Source of the DNA: Sisyra terminalis
Lineage: Eukaryota; Arthropoda; Insecta; Neuroptera; Sisyridae
Assembly (NCBI GenBank): GCA_958496175.1
Contig: OY292275.1
Coordinates: 50,049,701 to 50,113,700, forward strand
Length of the DNA: 64,000 bases
Direction of reading: 5' to 3'
The notes below the pieces were generated by a model. It was not told where the DNA came from. It did not search any database and saw nothing but the letters and a program-made list of their open reading frames with translations. Position numbers and translations under genes: made by a program. Each line of letters begins with the position of its first letter. Position 1 is the stretch's first letter. Of this stretch, positions 25,301-37,445 are shown one piece after another.

Positions 25301-27508
25301 AAGGGATATAAGAAAAAAGGGATTACAAACATCTATAGTTCTCAACTAATTTTGATCAACACTTGGACTAATCTTGGTACACTTATTCTTCTGAAGATTA
25401 CCAAGTACTAAATGGAGATATAAGGAACTAGGAATAACAATCCTTAGAACAAAAATATTCAAAAAATATATAGTCCGCCATTTACTGAGGTTCACCCAGC
25501 TACTCGATCTCAACCAGGTGAAATAGGGACCCAAGAAACACATTTAACTTTAAGGCTAAAGTGTTGGGTACAAATAACTTCAACAGGAGAATTTCAATTA
25601 AAATAGAAAATCAGCAAATGTAAGAAGATTTCAAAGTTGAAAATCAAATAATTTCGAAGAACATCACTAAAGAAAAGCCTTCACTAATTGCCTTACGAGC
25701 TTTAAGTTTTGTTTCCACTCGTATCTTCGTCATTTTATAAAATTGGTAATAGAAAATAAATAATGCTATTTCATGTCATCGACAGTAATAGCACATATGC
25801 TATAAATGGAATAAATTATTGATTGAAATATATTGATGACCACAAAGTTTTAGTTCTTTTCAAATTCAGCTTAGTGAAATTGGAATCGAAAATTAAATCT
25901 GGGATAGAAAAAATTAGTGATGGGAAATCATATTCATTAGTTTTAATTAGCTTATAATGGATTTAAATATTAATATAAATTTTAGAAATGTGTATCGATT
26001 ATTTCTACTATTAAAATCGCTTAGAAGAATATTTAAAATATGAGTGATATTTTTATTATAGAAATTGATTTCAGCGATTAAAGTTACAGACAATAAGAAA
26101 AAAATATCTCTCAAATTACAAAAAACGAGAATGAATGGAATCAGCTTTAATAAAATTTAGTTTCTAAACCGATTAAATTTTCCATTTTTCAAACACTTCA
26201 CGCGTATATTAAGCGACGGAATGAATGTTCTGATCTAATTGTATTACTTAATTGCAGTAAATCATATTTAAAAGATATTAATATCAATTCTGAGCACAAA
26301 GATGTATGGAAAGAAAAGCCCTCACTGCTTTTGTCAGCTTGATCTAATCTCGGCAAAGATTAATTCAGCTCAAGTGAAAAGCTTTCACGATTAAACACTC
26401 CACGAGATGGACAGTTATTTGAATTAATTATTTCATTTGTCGTTAATAAACTTGTTTCAATTCATTAAACACAATCGAAATAAACTTGCATATAAAACTT
26501 TCCAACAGAAATATTAGTATGCACATTTTGCTATTTTTTTTTGTTGGTTTAAAATTTAATGGATTTAAGAGAAGAAAAGTAGAATTTGAATTTTTGCAGT
26601 GAAATATTGACAGACGTGGGGACAAAGAAATATTAAAATGAATCTTTTTTAAAAGAAAATTTAAAGAACGTTAAATACCAAACATCAGTTTACATCTTGT
26701 TGCAGTGGTGCAATATTGTTAGACCAAGTTCGCTAGCATGGGTGAGGGTAGTTTTAATAAATCGAGAGATGTTTCAAGAAACGGTTGTATACAATTCCGT
26801 GGTTGAATATGATATACAAAACCCTCAAGTATTTGTAGAACTTAATGAAATTCTTGTTGGATTCTCACAAAGAAATATCGTGTGTTTGTCGCATATTATC
26901 AAAATCTCATCCATTCTGACACGCCGTTTTATGTTGCAGCGGCTTCCAACGACAATTATTATTACTGTTATTGTTATTGGAACGAAATCGCGCCATATTA
27001 TATTGCCACAGCCACATTATTAGAGCGAACGAACCTTATATTTCCATATATATTATGTGTAACAATAATTAGATCATTTCTGAGCGAAATGTTGGGATAG
27101 TCGAGGGTACGAGCAGAGGAAAATGGGTGCGAGACCGGGAACAAGGAACGGTGACTATATTGTGCATTTCAGATTCATGTGCAATACAATGAAATGTAAT
27201 TATAAAGTTGTCATTTCAACTACGTTAAATCGATAACATTGAACTGTTTGTGAAATATTACATAATGCATTTTATTTACTTTTTTCCATGCTCATTTTAC
27301 ATATCACGTTCTACAAAAATGAATAAATTACTGTCATCTCAATTAAAAAAATTATATCATTAAAAAATAATATATGATGAGTTTTATTTGAACTATGAAA
27401 TAATAATCCATTGAAACAATAATGCTTTGTTACAAATTCAGGTTAGTTTAATTCAAATTAACCACTTTTTCAAATAACAATTCATATATATTGAAATATT
27501 TATTTCAT
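25301..27508. other. Unassigned DNA with one 108-codon frame
   Basis: Nothing is firmly assigned. A plus-strand frame at 26697-27023 (108 codons) begins just after a pyrimidine-rich stretch ending in TTGCAG, which could be a splice acceptor at about 26704. The peptide (for example QETVVYNSVVEYDIQNPQVF) is not low complexity but is unknown to me. Evidence is too thin to call an exon. Confidence 0.35.
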
Positions 27509-28099
27509 GGGTCTGACCAAAACCGAATTTTGGCGTCAGCCTTTGTTTCGGCCGAAACTGAAACGTCCATAAATGGTCACGCTTTCGCAGGAAAATTTTT
27601 TAATCATAATTATTCTGTCGTTACTTCTAAATCCTATAGGTATTTATCCTTAAGTCTAATATTTGAGCTTATCATTAGCATAACATATTATTATCACATT
27701 TTATTTCAAATAAATTATTTGGGATGAAATATAGGGTTGATTTGAAAGAAATGCACCTAGTATTTCTTTTTAATGTGAGTTACAAATAAAATAAAAATAT
27801 AAAAAAATTTTACAAAACTATTTTTTTTTTACCAAAAATATTTAGGGACACAAAACAGAAAGTACTCTTTCTTATATCCAAAAATAAATTATTGTTAGTA
27901 TTCATAAAAAATGAATCTAATGAAGCTTATATTAAAAGTGAGAAACAATAATATCTAAGCATTATCCTCTCACGAATTCAGTTTCGGTCGTAGTTTCGAC
28001 TTGAGGACAACCGAAACCGAAGCTATACCAAACCTATGCCGAAACTCGTTTTTTTGCCCAAACAAGGCCGAAACCGAAATCGAAAGTTCGGTCGGACAC
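27509..28099. mobile_element. Non-autonomous terminal-inverted-repeat element
   Basis: The left end begins GGGTCTGACCAAAACCGAA and continues into a GTTTCGGCCGAAAC block. The right end, in reverse complement, begins GTGTCCGACCGAACTTTCG and runs into GGTTTCGGCC. Both inner regions are built from CCGAAAC/GTTTCGG units. The element is about 590 bp and its centre is AT-rich without recognisable transposase. I could not define a matching target-site duplication, so the superfamily (possibly hAT) is uncertain. Confidence 0.5.
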
Positions 28100-31000
28100 A
28101 ATTTACTTCACAAATTTAAGAAATTTCTTTTTCATGAGAATAGTAATAACTCATTCAAAATCAACCTTTTTTTAGCTTCAGTGCATCAATTGATACATGG
28201 TAAGAGTAAAAAATGTTTTTTCTAGGTTTTCCACAGAGAAGAGGAAAACTTTAAAAAGTCCGAGTTTCCTTTACTTTTCCTTCTTTTTTTACTCCCTGCA
28301 AAATATTAGAAATAGGGAGCAATAATACTACAGAAAGATACTCTTCGACTCTTAAAGTTGACTACTTAATAACTGTTTTATTAGATCAAAATTTATTATT
28401 CAAAATTTGATTAGATTGGATTTGTAACGAACCTAAAAATCGATAGCTGTGATCTAAAAAACATCTACACAATATTGAGTTATCGTTAGGCCCTTCAAGG
28501 TACCTACATATTTTATTAGACAGAAGTTGATACTGATTAATGCATCTATTTTTTACAACTCAAAGAACTGGAGATATTTAATAATTTCATAAGTAAATTA
28601 TTCGAACAGTTCTTTGATTTCCCATAGTTAAAATTACCTTCTCGGTCTCCAAGAAGAGATCTGGAGCTCATAATAAAGCAAAACAAAGGCTGCCGTACTG
28701 AAAATGTCTTATCCTCGCCTTTGTCAACCATTTTTGGTCAACATTTTATATGACCAAAAACGGAGAGTATTTATGGAAATTAGTTGGTATCCTGAATCTA
28801 TTGAAACATACAACCAACCTTAAGATGAAAACAGGGAGGATATACAGTGCAAATAAAAAGGAGCACATCTTCACGAGAGACATGAGTAGCAAAGAAGTTG
28901 AAAAAATTGATACTGGCGTAATGATTTCCTATTAATTAGTCAGTAAAGTGCAATTAATATTTTGATTATACGATAAAATTAATATTTCACATCACTTTTA
29001 GAAAATCTGTCTAGGTAAAAAGTCAGTTAGTACATTGCATCTGATAGGTTTTCAACATAAATAAAACTAAATCGCAAAATTTAACCTTTGACATTAACAG
29101 GAAAGATATTTAATGAGTTCATTTTTAATAGGTTTACTTACATTTTCCTCTACAGTGATAATATCTGCAGTTGATTTTCAATATCCGTTAAATGTAAGAT
29201 GATCTTATCGTTTTTAACCGTCTTAGAAAAAATCAACCGAAACTATTTTCCTCAAAATAGAAATTGCTCCCCGTAATTATATCCAGCAATTGCGTCTTTA
29301 ATACCCTCTCTTATAGCGACTAATTGCAATTTAAATTTTTTTCATAATCTCCTTTCGAACGACAGGAAATTACTCTGGGAAATTCTTGTTAAGTTTTGAT
29401 TTGATATTTGTTGTGAAATACAAAAAGTAATTTCCCTTAAACCTTGTTTACATAAGTATCGAGTCAAGAGCCATCACAGATTCATTATAAATATTTCTGT
29501 TCAGTGAACTGATAGTGATGGTATTGTGCTCATGTTGCAATGTCTCAAACAACATTATTTCGATTAATAGAACTTGACATTTATTAACGATCGGCGAATG
29601 GGAAAGATCAATTTAGAACTAACAAATTATCAATAATAGTCACGAGAGCGTTTAATTTTTCCGCCCGTCTTACGTAAATGCGCCATTGTTATAACGAAGC
29701 GAGGAGAGTTATTTAGGATTGTGTTCAAAGTATTTTATGTTTTTTGTTAATTGAGAACACGTCATAAATGAAATAGGGGGTGAAAGCGCATCACGCAATT
29801 CGTGCATTAAATTGCATGCCGCTCTAAGGAGCTTTCCTCCCCAAAGACGGCCGAATATGCGTTCTAAGTCTTCAACTTTCCAACTTTTTTCAAGCCCTCA
29901 ATCAAGGGCGGACCTCATAATGAAAATGCAGTAAAAACTAATTTGATTCTTATCGATATAATCCTTGAAATTAAATGGTTTTAAATCGAAATATTACAAT
30001 TACGAAATTACAATCGATTTTTCAAATTCTTTAAATTCGTTCATGGTCGAGTCAAGATAACGTCCATCTGTAATGAATGTCCTTTTTTTTGGCTTGTCAC
30101 TAGTGAGATATTCATATCTGAATCATGGTGATAATGCAATTATTATGCGGCATGAACTGGGGGACCGAACTTTGGTGGTTTACACGCCTTTACTTCCAGT
30201 AATGGATCGAGGGTTGCAACCCTCGACGTTTGAATCATTCAATATGGTCCGCACGCACCAGTTCAATAAGAAACGTAGCCGTCAAGTACAAGTGTATGTT
30301 ACTTACTCAAATGTTAGAACAGTGATTTAAAACATTGCTCGTTCCAGAGTGAAAAAATAAGGGTTTGCAAGTTTAATACAATGCTGCAAACACTGTGAGC
30401 TGAATTGGAAAAACCGTAGCTTAAAAAAATAAATTATAGAAGGGTTGTAAATAAATTCGCTAGTCTTGCTTTCAAAATATTTATTCTTTTCTTATGAGAT
30501 CGTTAAAGTTTCAAATTTATCAGACAAAGAAAAAGTTTCGATTGAAGAAACTATGTTGAGGTTGTTTTATTTTTGTTTATTTATTTAAAAACCTGGTTTT
30601 TAAATAAAATTCTTCAAAACAATAAGCTTCCATATCTATAATTTTGGTTTAGAAGAAGAAAAAAATTTCCTCAATTAATTCACTTATCGATTTGTCTGTA
30701 ACTTTGTCTTTTAGTGAAACCTTTCCACTAATACATTGGTAAGAAAAAAGTTATCATATACAATTTGCTACGAAACAAAAAAATATTAAGATTGGCTAAC
30801 TCAATTGTTATTGTATTATCAAATTAGGGTAGGTGATACTCTTTCGTATGAGAATGAATACTTTATATTGATAAATTATTGTAGAAAATTTATGTTATAG
30901 TTTCATCTGGGACCACACACCGCAGTACTTCTACCAAAGGGTCAAAACAAAACAGGGCACTATATACCTTTTACCTTTTCTCGAAGTGTTTCCAGACCTT

Positions 31001-31914
31001 CATAGCTTCAACCTGAATAATACTAGAGTGCTCTCATTTTCCGGATAAGATGAAGTAACCAGATTTAACAGATATCATAAGTTTAATGTGTGCCTAAATT
31101 TCTTACATTAGAGTTTACTAATATTTTAACTTTGACGATTTTAATACTCTACAATATCTTAAGGGTAATTACTGTAATACTAGAGACTGAGTTTTGGTAT
31201 TCAGGCTAATATAGGCGACGCAGCTTTAAGTGTCCAGGTCTCAGCTTCTTATAAAAATATAGAACAAATATAAAATTTGATCATTTTTTGGCGAATTTTT
31301 TAAGTTTCAATTAATAAAACTTCATATGAAAAATAATATAAATGTGTTTCGTAAATAATTAAGTTACAGTTCTTTAATGCTGTGGTCTGCAATAACTTTT
31401 TAAAGTGATAAAACCATACTTTCAATAAGAATCAATAAGAAATCATTGTCAAAAGTTGTAAATTAACAGTGATATTATATTGGGAACAAAATTTCAATTC
31501 ATGTAAGAAATATTTGTTAATATATTATAATTAATTATTATTTTCATGATAATTTTTTTTATGTTTGATTTATACTTTTTTTCATTATTGAAAATATTTT
31601 CAACACACTGTTTCAAATCTATTTGTTTATTTATTTATTTACTTCTGGTAATGAATTCTATAGAGGTGGATTACACCTGTGCATAGAAACCAGAACGAGT
31701 ACAGAAAGTTATACAATATTTCTACAAAATAAAATAAGAAATTTAGGTTCTATTGTTAGCAATTGATTAGCAATTAGTTCAATTGCATAACATTCCTTAA
31801 TTAACTAAAATGTTTTACATTTTTTAGATCACCGCACCTTCAAGTCTGGATTATAGCATATATTAAAAAAATAACCATTATAATCGTAAAATAAATTTTT
31901 GTGATGAATAAATA
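28100..31914. other. Unassigned DNA with GC-richer islands
   Basis: No gene or transposon is recognised. Segments at about 29640-29910 and 30110-30300 have higher G+C and lack transposon signatures. The second carries an 85-codon plus-strand frame (30073-30330) of unknown product and a perfect palindrome listed separately. These might be conserved regulatory islands. Confidence 0.4.
30207..30226. repeat. Perfect 20-bp palindrome
   Basis: TCGAGGGTTGCAACCCTCGA is a perfect inverted repeat with no loop, rich in G and C compared with its surroundings. It lies inside an open frame of unknown product. It could be a binding site for a dimeric protein or part of a lost element; I see no second copy in the window. 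Confidence 0.6.
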
Positions 31915-32781
31915 ATCGTTTTTGAGCGATAGCTTCTTTCAAATCAAAATGGATAACCAGCTATAAAAGGAAAAACCAATCCACTCGGGGGTACCTCAGG
32001 GATCGGTATCGGGTCCAATTTTTTTCAATCTTTACGTTGCGGACTTTCCGTCACTAGACCACTGTATAATCTCAATGTACGCGGATGACATCGTCATCAT
32101 CAACCTGGACCATGATCTTCAAAAGGCCGTTCAGAAAACCCAGCAGTCTATCAACCACCTATCTTCCTGCTTCAAAAGGTGGAAAATTCTTATTCTTATA
32201 ATTTCTTATTTCTCTATATACTTTCTCTAAGACGTTTCTCCAATTAACTGGAGCCTATCGAGCTGGATCATATGGAAATTCCGTGGAGTGAGAAAATAAC
32301 GCATGTTAAATATCTGGGCATACTTCTGGACTCGAAATTAACCTGGCAAAGCCACATTTCAAATAAAATCAGAGAAGCCAACACTCGACTCATCCAACTA
32401 TACCCACTTATCAACAGAAGGTCTCGTCTAAGTATAGAATGTTCAATAATGATATACAAATCAATTATTAGACCACTTCCCACATACTCTTGTGCAGTCT
32501 GGCTTCCATCCTCAGAGAAAAATCACAATGACCTACAGGTGTTCCAAAATAGAGTTTTAAGAATCATCACTAAATTTCCATGGTATGTGAGAAACAACCA
32601 AATTCATCACCAAATGAACGTCCCATACATAAAAGACTTTCTAATCCTGCTCACAAGGAATTTCCTTAACGACCTAGAAAATTGTCCTAGTGCAGTAAAA
32701 CTAGGCTTGGGGGAAACTATAAATCATAGAAAGCTGAAGCGGAAACTCCCTCAAGAGCTCCAGGAAATAGCAGTTGCTTGA
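31915..32781 (+). pseudogene. Jockey-like non-LTR reverse transcriptase, copy 1 (5'-truncated)
   Basis: The frame starts mid-domain near 31918 (FLSDSFFQIKMDNQL, then a stop) and continues with GVPQGSVSGPIFFNLYVADF, which is RT block 4, and MYADDIVII, the catalytic YADD-type block. At about 32200 the coding match breaks: a stretch of roughly 55 bp is unrelated, and the expected thumb-side segment is missing. It resumes as HVKYLGILLDSKLTWQSHI and runs through the C-terminal domain (YKSIIRPLPTYSCAVW, RVLRIITKFPWYVRN) to a terminal HRKLKRKLPQEL motif and stop at 32781. That terminal motif is typical for Jockey-clade ORF2. A-rich tail-like sequence follows at about 32808-32822. Endonuclease and most of the palm are absent, so the copy is not functional. 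Confidence 0.85.
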
Positions 32782-32824
32782 CTACAAGATCAAGAACAAT
32801 CAACAAATAAAAAAATAAAAAAGA

Positions 32825-33036
32825 CAGACGAATGAAGTTCGATTCCTCCAGCTACTTAAACGCCGCTAAAGATCAATTACCTGTTATCACCACCATGATA
32901 TAGCGGCAAATTGCTAAACTAGTGCAAATTACATAAAAGTCCACAAAAAAAAATGATTTTAATAATTAATTTGTCACATTATTAGAAGCCCATATTATGA
33001 GTATTTTGTTGATTTCTGAATAAACAAAAAATATTT
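32825..33036. other. Short unassigned spacer
   Basis: This spacer between the Jockey fragment and the Penelope-tail palindrome shows no feature I can name. Confidence 0.5.
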
Positions 33037-33200
33037 ATATATGTCCTATGACTCAACTTCTCTTTTACAACGACGCGTTTTAACAGTTTTTGGTTGTCAT
33101 CATCAGGTAATGATTGTAATGAGTCATTACCTGATGATGACAGTCAAAAACTGTTGAAACGCGTCGTAATAAAGAAGAAATTGAGTCATAGGACATATAT
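33037..33200. repeat. Head-to-head Penelope-tail palindrome
   Basis: Two 77-bp arms (33037-33113 and 33124-33200) are near-perfect inverted copies with a 10-bp centre. Each arm contains ATATGTCCTATGACTCAA, an ACGACGCG block, the hairpin segment with AACAGTTTTTG, and TCATCATCAGGTAATGA. The right arm carries an intact tail motif (33131-33159). No coding sequence sits between the arms, so this is a pair of tails joined end to end, as produced by the inverted terminal arrangements seen in Penelope-like elements. Confidence 0.75.
33131..33170 (+). ncRNA. Hammerhead-like core motif in the right arm
   Basis: CTGATGA (33131-33137), one spacer base, GACAGT, a CAAAA loop, ACTGTT, then GAAACGCGTCG. The stem is five Watson-Crick pairs plus a G-T closing pair. 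Upstream, GTAATGA and TCATTAC could form a stem I analogue, but the base before that stem is G, which is not permitted at a hammerhead cleavage site, so self-cleavage in this arrangement is unlikely. Confidence 0.4.
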
Positions 33201-36200
33201 TATTAATCATTAATTAATTGTAACTCGGAAATTAATGAAATGTTTATCAATGTTAAAAGATAATTGTCGAATAGGAAAAACTCTTCTTTTGTAACTAGTC
33301 TTGTCAGACTAAAGTAAAATTTCTTATTTGAATATCGTTAAATGTATGAAAATGAATAGGACTTTTCGCAGTTTCAAGTAGGTAGTAGTCTTAGTCAAAT
33401 GAATTATACTATGCGATATTGTAGAAAGAATAAAAAGTTAGTTTACATGTTATGTTTTGGGTGACATTATAATTGTTAGCAAATTTATTTTCCTTTCTAC
33501 CGTAGTTAATAAAAAACATGTTTTTTTTTAATATGGTATCATATTTTTTCAAACATAGAAAACCATTGAGAGGTTTCTCAAATTCACCTTCATCATGAGC
33601 TTTCATTCACATGCGAATGTTTTGCGACACAATAACATATGTGGAGTTTTGGTGTTATTTTTTCATTTGTATCCGTGCAACTGCCTGTTTTATAGTGAGG
33701 TTTTTGTAATGGACCACAATGGTTTCAAAGAAAATATTTATTGAAATCTAAATATACTTTAATATCAATACAAAAGCTCCTAACATACTTTATTGTGATT
33801 ATTGGGACCGGTTGTTCGAAAAATAAAGATTTTTGGTTTTATTTTCTCTTCATGAATTTATAAAATTAAAACTAGAATTAGTAAACAGGTAACAGGTTTT
33901 AATATCACGAATTTTTGAAAAAGATTTAGTCTACAACGAAAAATGAAAATGTCACCTCGAATAAGCAAAATATTTCTGTAGTGCGACATCAACGAAATAC
34001 CTTCAAAGTGTATTGAATGTTGTTTTCATTCACGCTTTTTATTTCTATAAAAGTATCAAATCTTTTGAAGAAGTACAATCGAATTTTTATTTTCTTTTTT
34101 AAACCATCACAAAATATTCAAATCATTTTTGCAATTTTGCTGGTTCGGGGCTTGAAATTATTGTTACTCTTAAGAAAAATGAAAAATCTTTATATTTCAT
34201 ACAAACTTTTGAAAAATTAGGTTTATATTTTTGGTAATGGCATTGGCGAAGATTTTCCAAAGATATTGCATAGAAGTAACAGCTTGTATAATACTGTTCA
34301 GTTCAATTTTTCTTCTAGTTTTGCAATAAAATTGTCGAAAACCTTTTACGTTTTGCGTTGGCGAGAGTTTGAAATCTGACATTTTTTTCCTGGAGAACAA
34401 ATGTTTTTGAAGTTTATTAAATAAAAAAAATGACACTTCACTTATATCAAACATTTTCTTGTTGTTTTTTTTTATTTTTTTGGAAAAGAATAAAATAAAA
34501 CATAACGGTTATTCTCTTTTCGGTAGCCAACCAGATAATCAATCATATAAGAATTTCCTTGGAGCGCGGAAAGAGCAAACCGAGAATGGTAGAGTCCTTT
34601 TGAGGTAGATACGATTACGTTAGATGGGTTCGTTTGGGACCGCCGATGTGAAATGCGGGGAAATATATATCCAGTTGAATGAGCCTCCTCTTATAATTTA
34701 ATATTTGTTAATGAAGACGCAAATTCTTTTAACAGACGATTCCATTTTTTTTTATTTCCCGGCTAGAGGTTTAATATTAAATTATCTGAGCTGCGAGTTG
34801 TTCGTTCGGTTCGCAACGTTTTACGTTTTACGCAGACCAGTTCGTTAACCGATTATTTACTTTTATTATCAACGTTTCTGTGCCACACATTTTCCACATT
34901 TTCCATTTTCTCCCCGACGAGAGAGCGAGCGAACGAACGAAATATTCGTTGCAAACTTTTTAAAATTACTAACACATATGTAGCGGTAATATTTTATATA
35001 GTTTTATTTTTTCCAATTAATATCAACGGCTTTCGGTTCATCCTACTTCCCATTTTCCTCATTTTTCCATTTTTTCTCATTCACCCATACAATATTTATT
35101 TAACTCTCACTCATAATCATCCATTGGTCGTTGTTGTTTTTTTCGAAAACTATAAATTATAGCAACTTCAAAACATTCATTAAAAATTTGTATTTAATTA
35201 AAAATGCAAAATTGTATTATTAATAAAGTAAACAATTTTTTCGAAAGTTTTTTCAACTAATTCAAATAATTAACAAAAAAAAAACACATTTGAAACCAGT
35301 ATGGAAATATTTGCGTTTTATTTTTTTAAAACTTTTATTTCAAATGAAATATTTTTAGTTCATTCATAACTTGATGTACATATTTTCCAGCCGGATCTAG
35401 TTTAATTAGTTTGCATAAATAATTTCACTAAAAAATTTTTAATTGAAAAATTTAAAAAATAAAAGTTTCAATCATGCCCTGAAAAAAAATGAATCAAAAA
35501 CCTTTTCCATCTGCTTTCATATGCAAAAGCTTTTTTCTTCCAATTGACTTTCCTTATATATGTTTTACTAGGAGCACTTAAGAAGGGTTGTTAAAATAGG
35601 GTGCATAAGCAGATTGCATTCGTTTGTTATAAGAACCTGCAAATAATGTAATTTTTCCATCAACTATTTTCTTCATGTTTTTCGCCATTGTTCGCCAAAA
35701 ACAGGTGGTTCACATATCGATTAGTTATTTAAGAGAACGTTTTTAGGGTGCATAAACAAATGACAATCGTTATTTGATGGAGCTTTTTGATGATTTCGCT
35801 CGACCGTCATCTGTTTATTCTTTTGTTTTTCCTTCGTTACTGGCAGATGGTTGAACAATCGATTCGATTTTGTTAAGCAATAAATCTTAAATAATTCACA
35901 AGCTTTTGTTTTTTGTAAGGCTTAAACATGATTTCTTCTGGTTTATCATTTTGTGCTTCCTTCTTTCTTTCGTTTTTTATTATGGATCACTAAGAGGGAA
36001 TCTAGCAAATTTTTGATTGCAAATTAATTTTTTAGATATTATAATTTATAAACTAGATTTTCATATGATTTTCTTACTTAATTTAGTTGATTTTTTTTTG
36101 TATCAAGTCGTAAAATTTTTCTCTAGACCTTCTAAAAACTATAATTTAATTGGCTATAGAATCATTTTTAGTCTTTTCAACTAGTATAGCCTAAAATTTG

Positions 36201-36340
36201 GGTATATATATCTAATCTATATTATTTTATTACCTCCGATTTCCCACTGTCTATTTTAAAGTACTTTTAAATGTAACCCTTTAATTATAATGAATACATC
36301 ACTATTCACTATGCCCCGAATGACGTCACAGTACAAAGCG
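33201..36340. other. Unassigned DNA; GC-richer island 34510-34960
   Basis: No gene or transposon is recognised. The island at about 34510-34960 is G+C-richer and contains TTAATATTAAATTATC-type AT blocks flanked by GAGCGAGCGAACGAACGA repeats, a pattern that could be regulatory. A weak direct repeat AGGGTGCATAA at 35600 and 35748 is also present. Open frames at 34017-34220 and 34197-34454 are low-complexity and unsupported. Confidence 0.4.
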
Positions 36341-36615
36341 TTCCATTGCGTATATGTAATAGTATAATATTTGGCATTGAATGTGGGAGGGATTTTGAGA
36401 AATTTGAAAATTTCAATAATCAAAACAAATGAACATCTTGAAATCGTACAATACGATTGGCTAATAGCCTCCTTGCATTGCACGGTGTGTGCTGTATTCA
36501 GTTATTAACGCATCGCTCTTCTCTACTTCATTGAGCATTCTCTTATATTAAGCTTATTGATAGTTATAGTTAAATCATTTCCCGAAATATTTTCAAAAAA
36601 ATGTTACTGGCTTAT
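36341..36615. repeat. Dispersed repeat, copy 1
   Basis: This segment is similar, in the same orientation, to about 51495-51770. Shared blocks include ATGTGGGAGG/TTATGGGAGG, AATTTGAAAATTTCAATAAT, CAAAACAAATGAA, AATCGTACAATACGATTGG versus AATATCGCAATCCGATTGG, CACTTCATTG-type text and CCCGAAATATTTTC versus CAAGAAATATTTTT. Copies are roughly 70-80 percent alike by eye. The family is not identified and no coding potential is evident. Confidence 0.6.
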
Positions 36616-36748
36616 TTTTATGTACAATACTATTCTGGTTAAGCAAAATCATTAAACATTATCTTATCATTTTTTTTACAAAACTGAAATCTGAAACTTC
36701 TGGTGTTATCGTTTTATTAGTGCTTACATACCTACAATATCAATAAAA

Positions 36749-37445
36749 TATGTTTACGGGGCCGATACACTATGATTATAGACCTATATTCGTTGAACAA
36801 AAAAAATTTCATCCCCTAGTCGCTTCCCTTATGTTTGAAAGTTGGAAAAATGTATCCTTAAGGGGTAAGAGTGTTTATATTTCTTCTTTTTTTTTCTGGC
36901 AAAATAATGATTCTTATTTATCAATGTGGCTAAAAGAAGTAAATGTTTCCCTAAAAATTGTAATTGCTATTGTTCTGTGTTTGTTATTGAAACCAAAAGA
37001 AGTAACTAAAACCAATTGAAATAATTTAGCTGCAAACTAAAAATAATAACTTAAATTGGTCCAGTCGATAAAATATCTTTTGCGAGGTCAATACACTATC
37101 ATTATACATATACACCTAGAATCGTTAATACAAAAAAAATATCAACCCCTTGTTGGTCTCCTTATAGTTGAAAATTGAAAAAAAAAACGTACTCATAACG
37201 GGTTAGGGTGTTTATATTTATAATTATTTATTTTTTCGGGTAAAATCATGATTCTAGTTTTATCAGTAAGCTAAAACAAGTAAAAATTTGTCATCGTCGA
37301 ATAAAAAAATCATATTTTTTCCCCTAAAAATTGTAATTGCTATTGTTTTGTGTTTGTTATTGAAACACAGTGTTAGCTATTCTAACACCAATTGAAATAA
37401 TTTTCCAACAAACTAAAAAAAAAACTAAAATTGTACCAGTAGATG
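36749..37445 (+). repeat. Diverged tandem duplication, two units of about 330-365 bp
   Basis: Unit 1 (about 36749-37075) and unit 2 (about 37080-37445) share ACACTAT, the ATTATA..CCTA block, GTGTTTATATTT, ATGATTCT, CTAAAAATTGTAATTGCTA, TTGTGTTTGTTATTGAAAC, ACCAATTGAAATAATTT and GTCCAGT/GTACCAGT. A frame of 89 codons in unit 1 (36750-37019) is broken in unit 2, so a coding role is unlikely. Unit 2 has an extra insert near 37270-37320. It lies just after copy 1 of the dispersed repeat; copy 2 at 51.5 kb is not followed by it. Confidence 0.65.

Noticed and set aside
26697..27023. 108-codon frame as a host exon
   Set aside because: Only an acceptor-like TTGCAG supports it; there is no donor, no known domain and a second frame overlaps it.
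32268..32483. Minus-strand frame of 71 codons
   Set aside because: It is antisense to the Jockey copy 1 coding fragment.
32830..32860. tRNA-like T-arm (AGTTCGATTCC)
   Set aside because: No anticodon arm or acceptor stem can be formed around it; it lies just after the A-rich tail of Jockey copy 1.
33037..33200. Functional self-cleaving hammerhead in the palindrome
   Set aside because: The base before the possible stem I is G, which hammerheads do not allow at the cleavage position, and no separate stem III strand lies in the right place.
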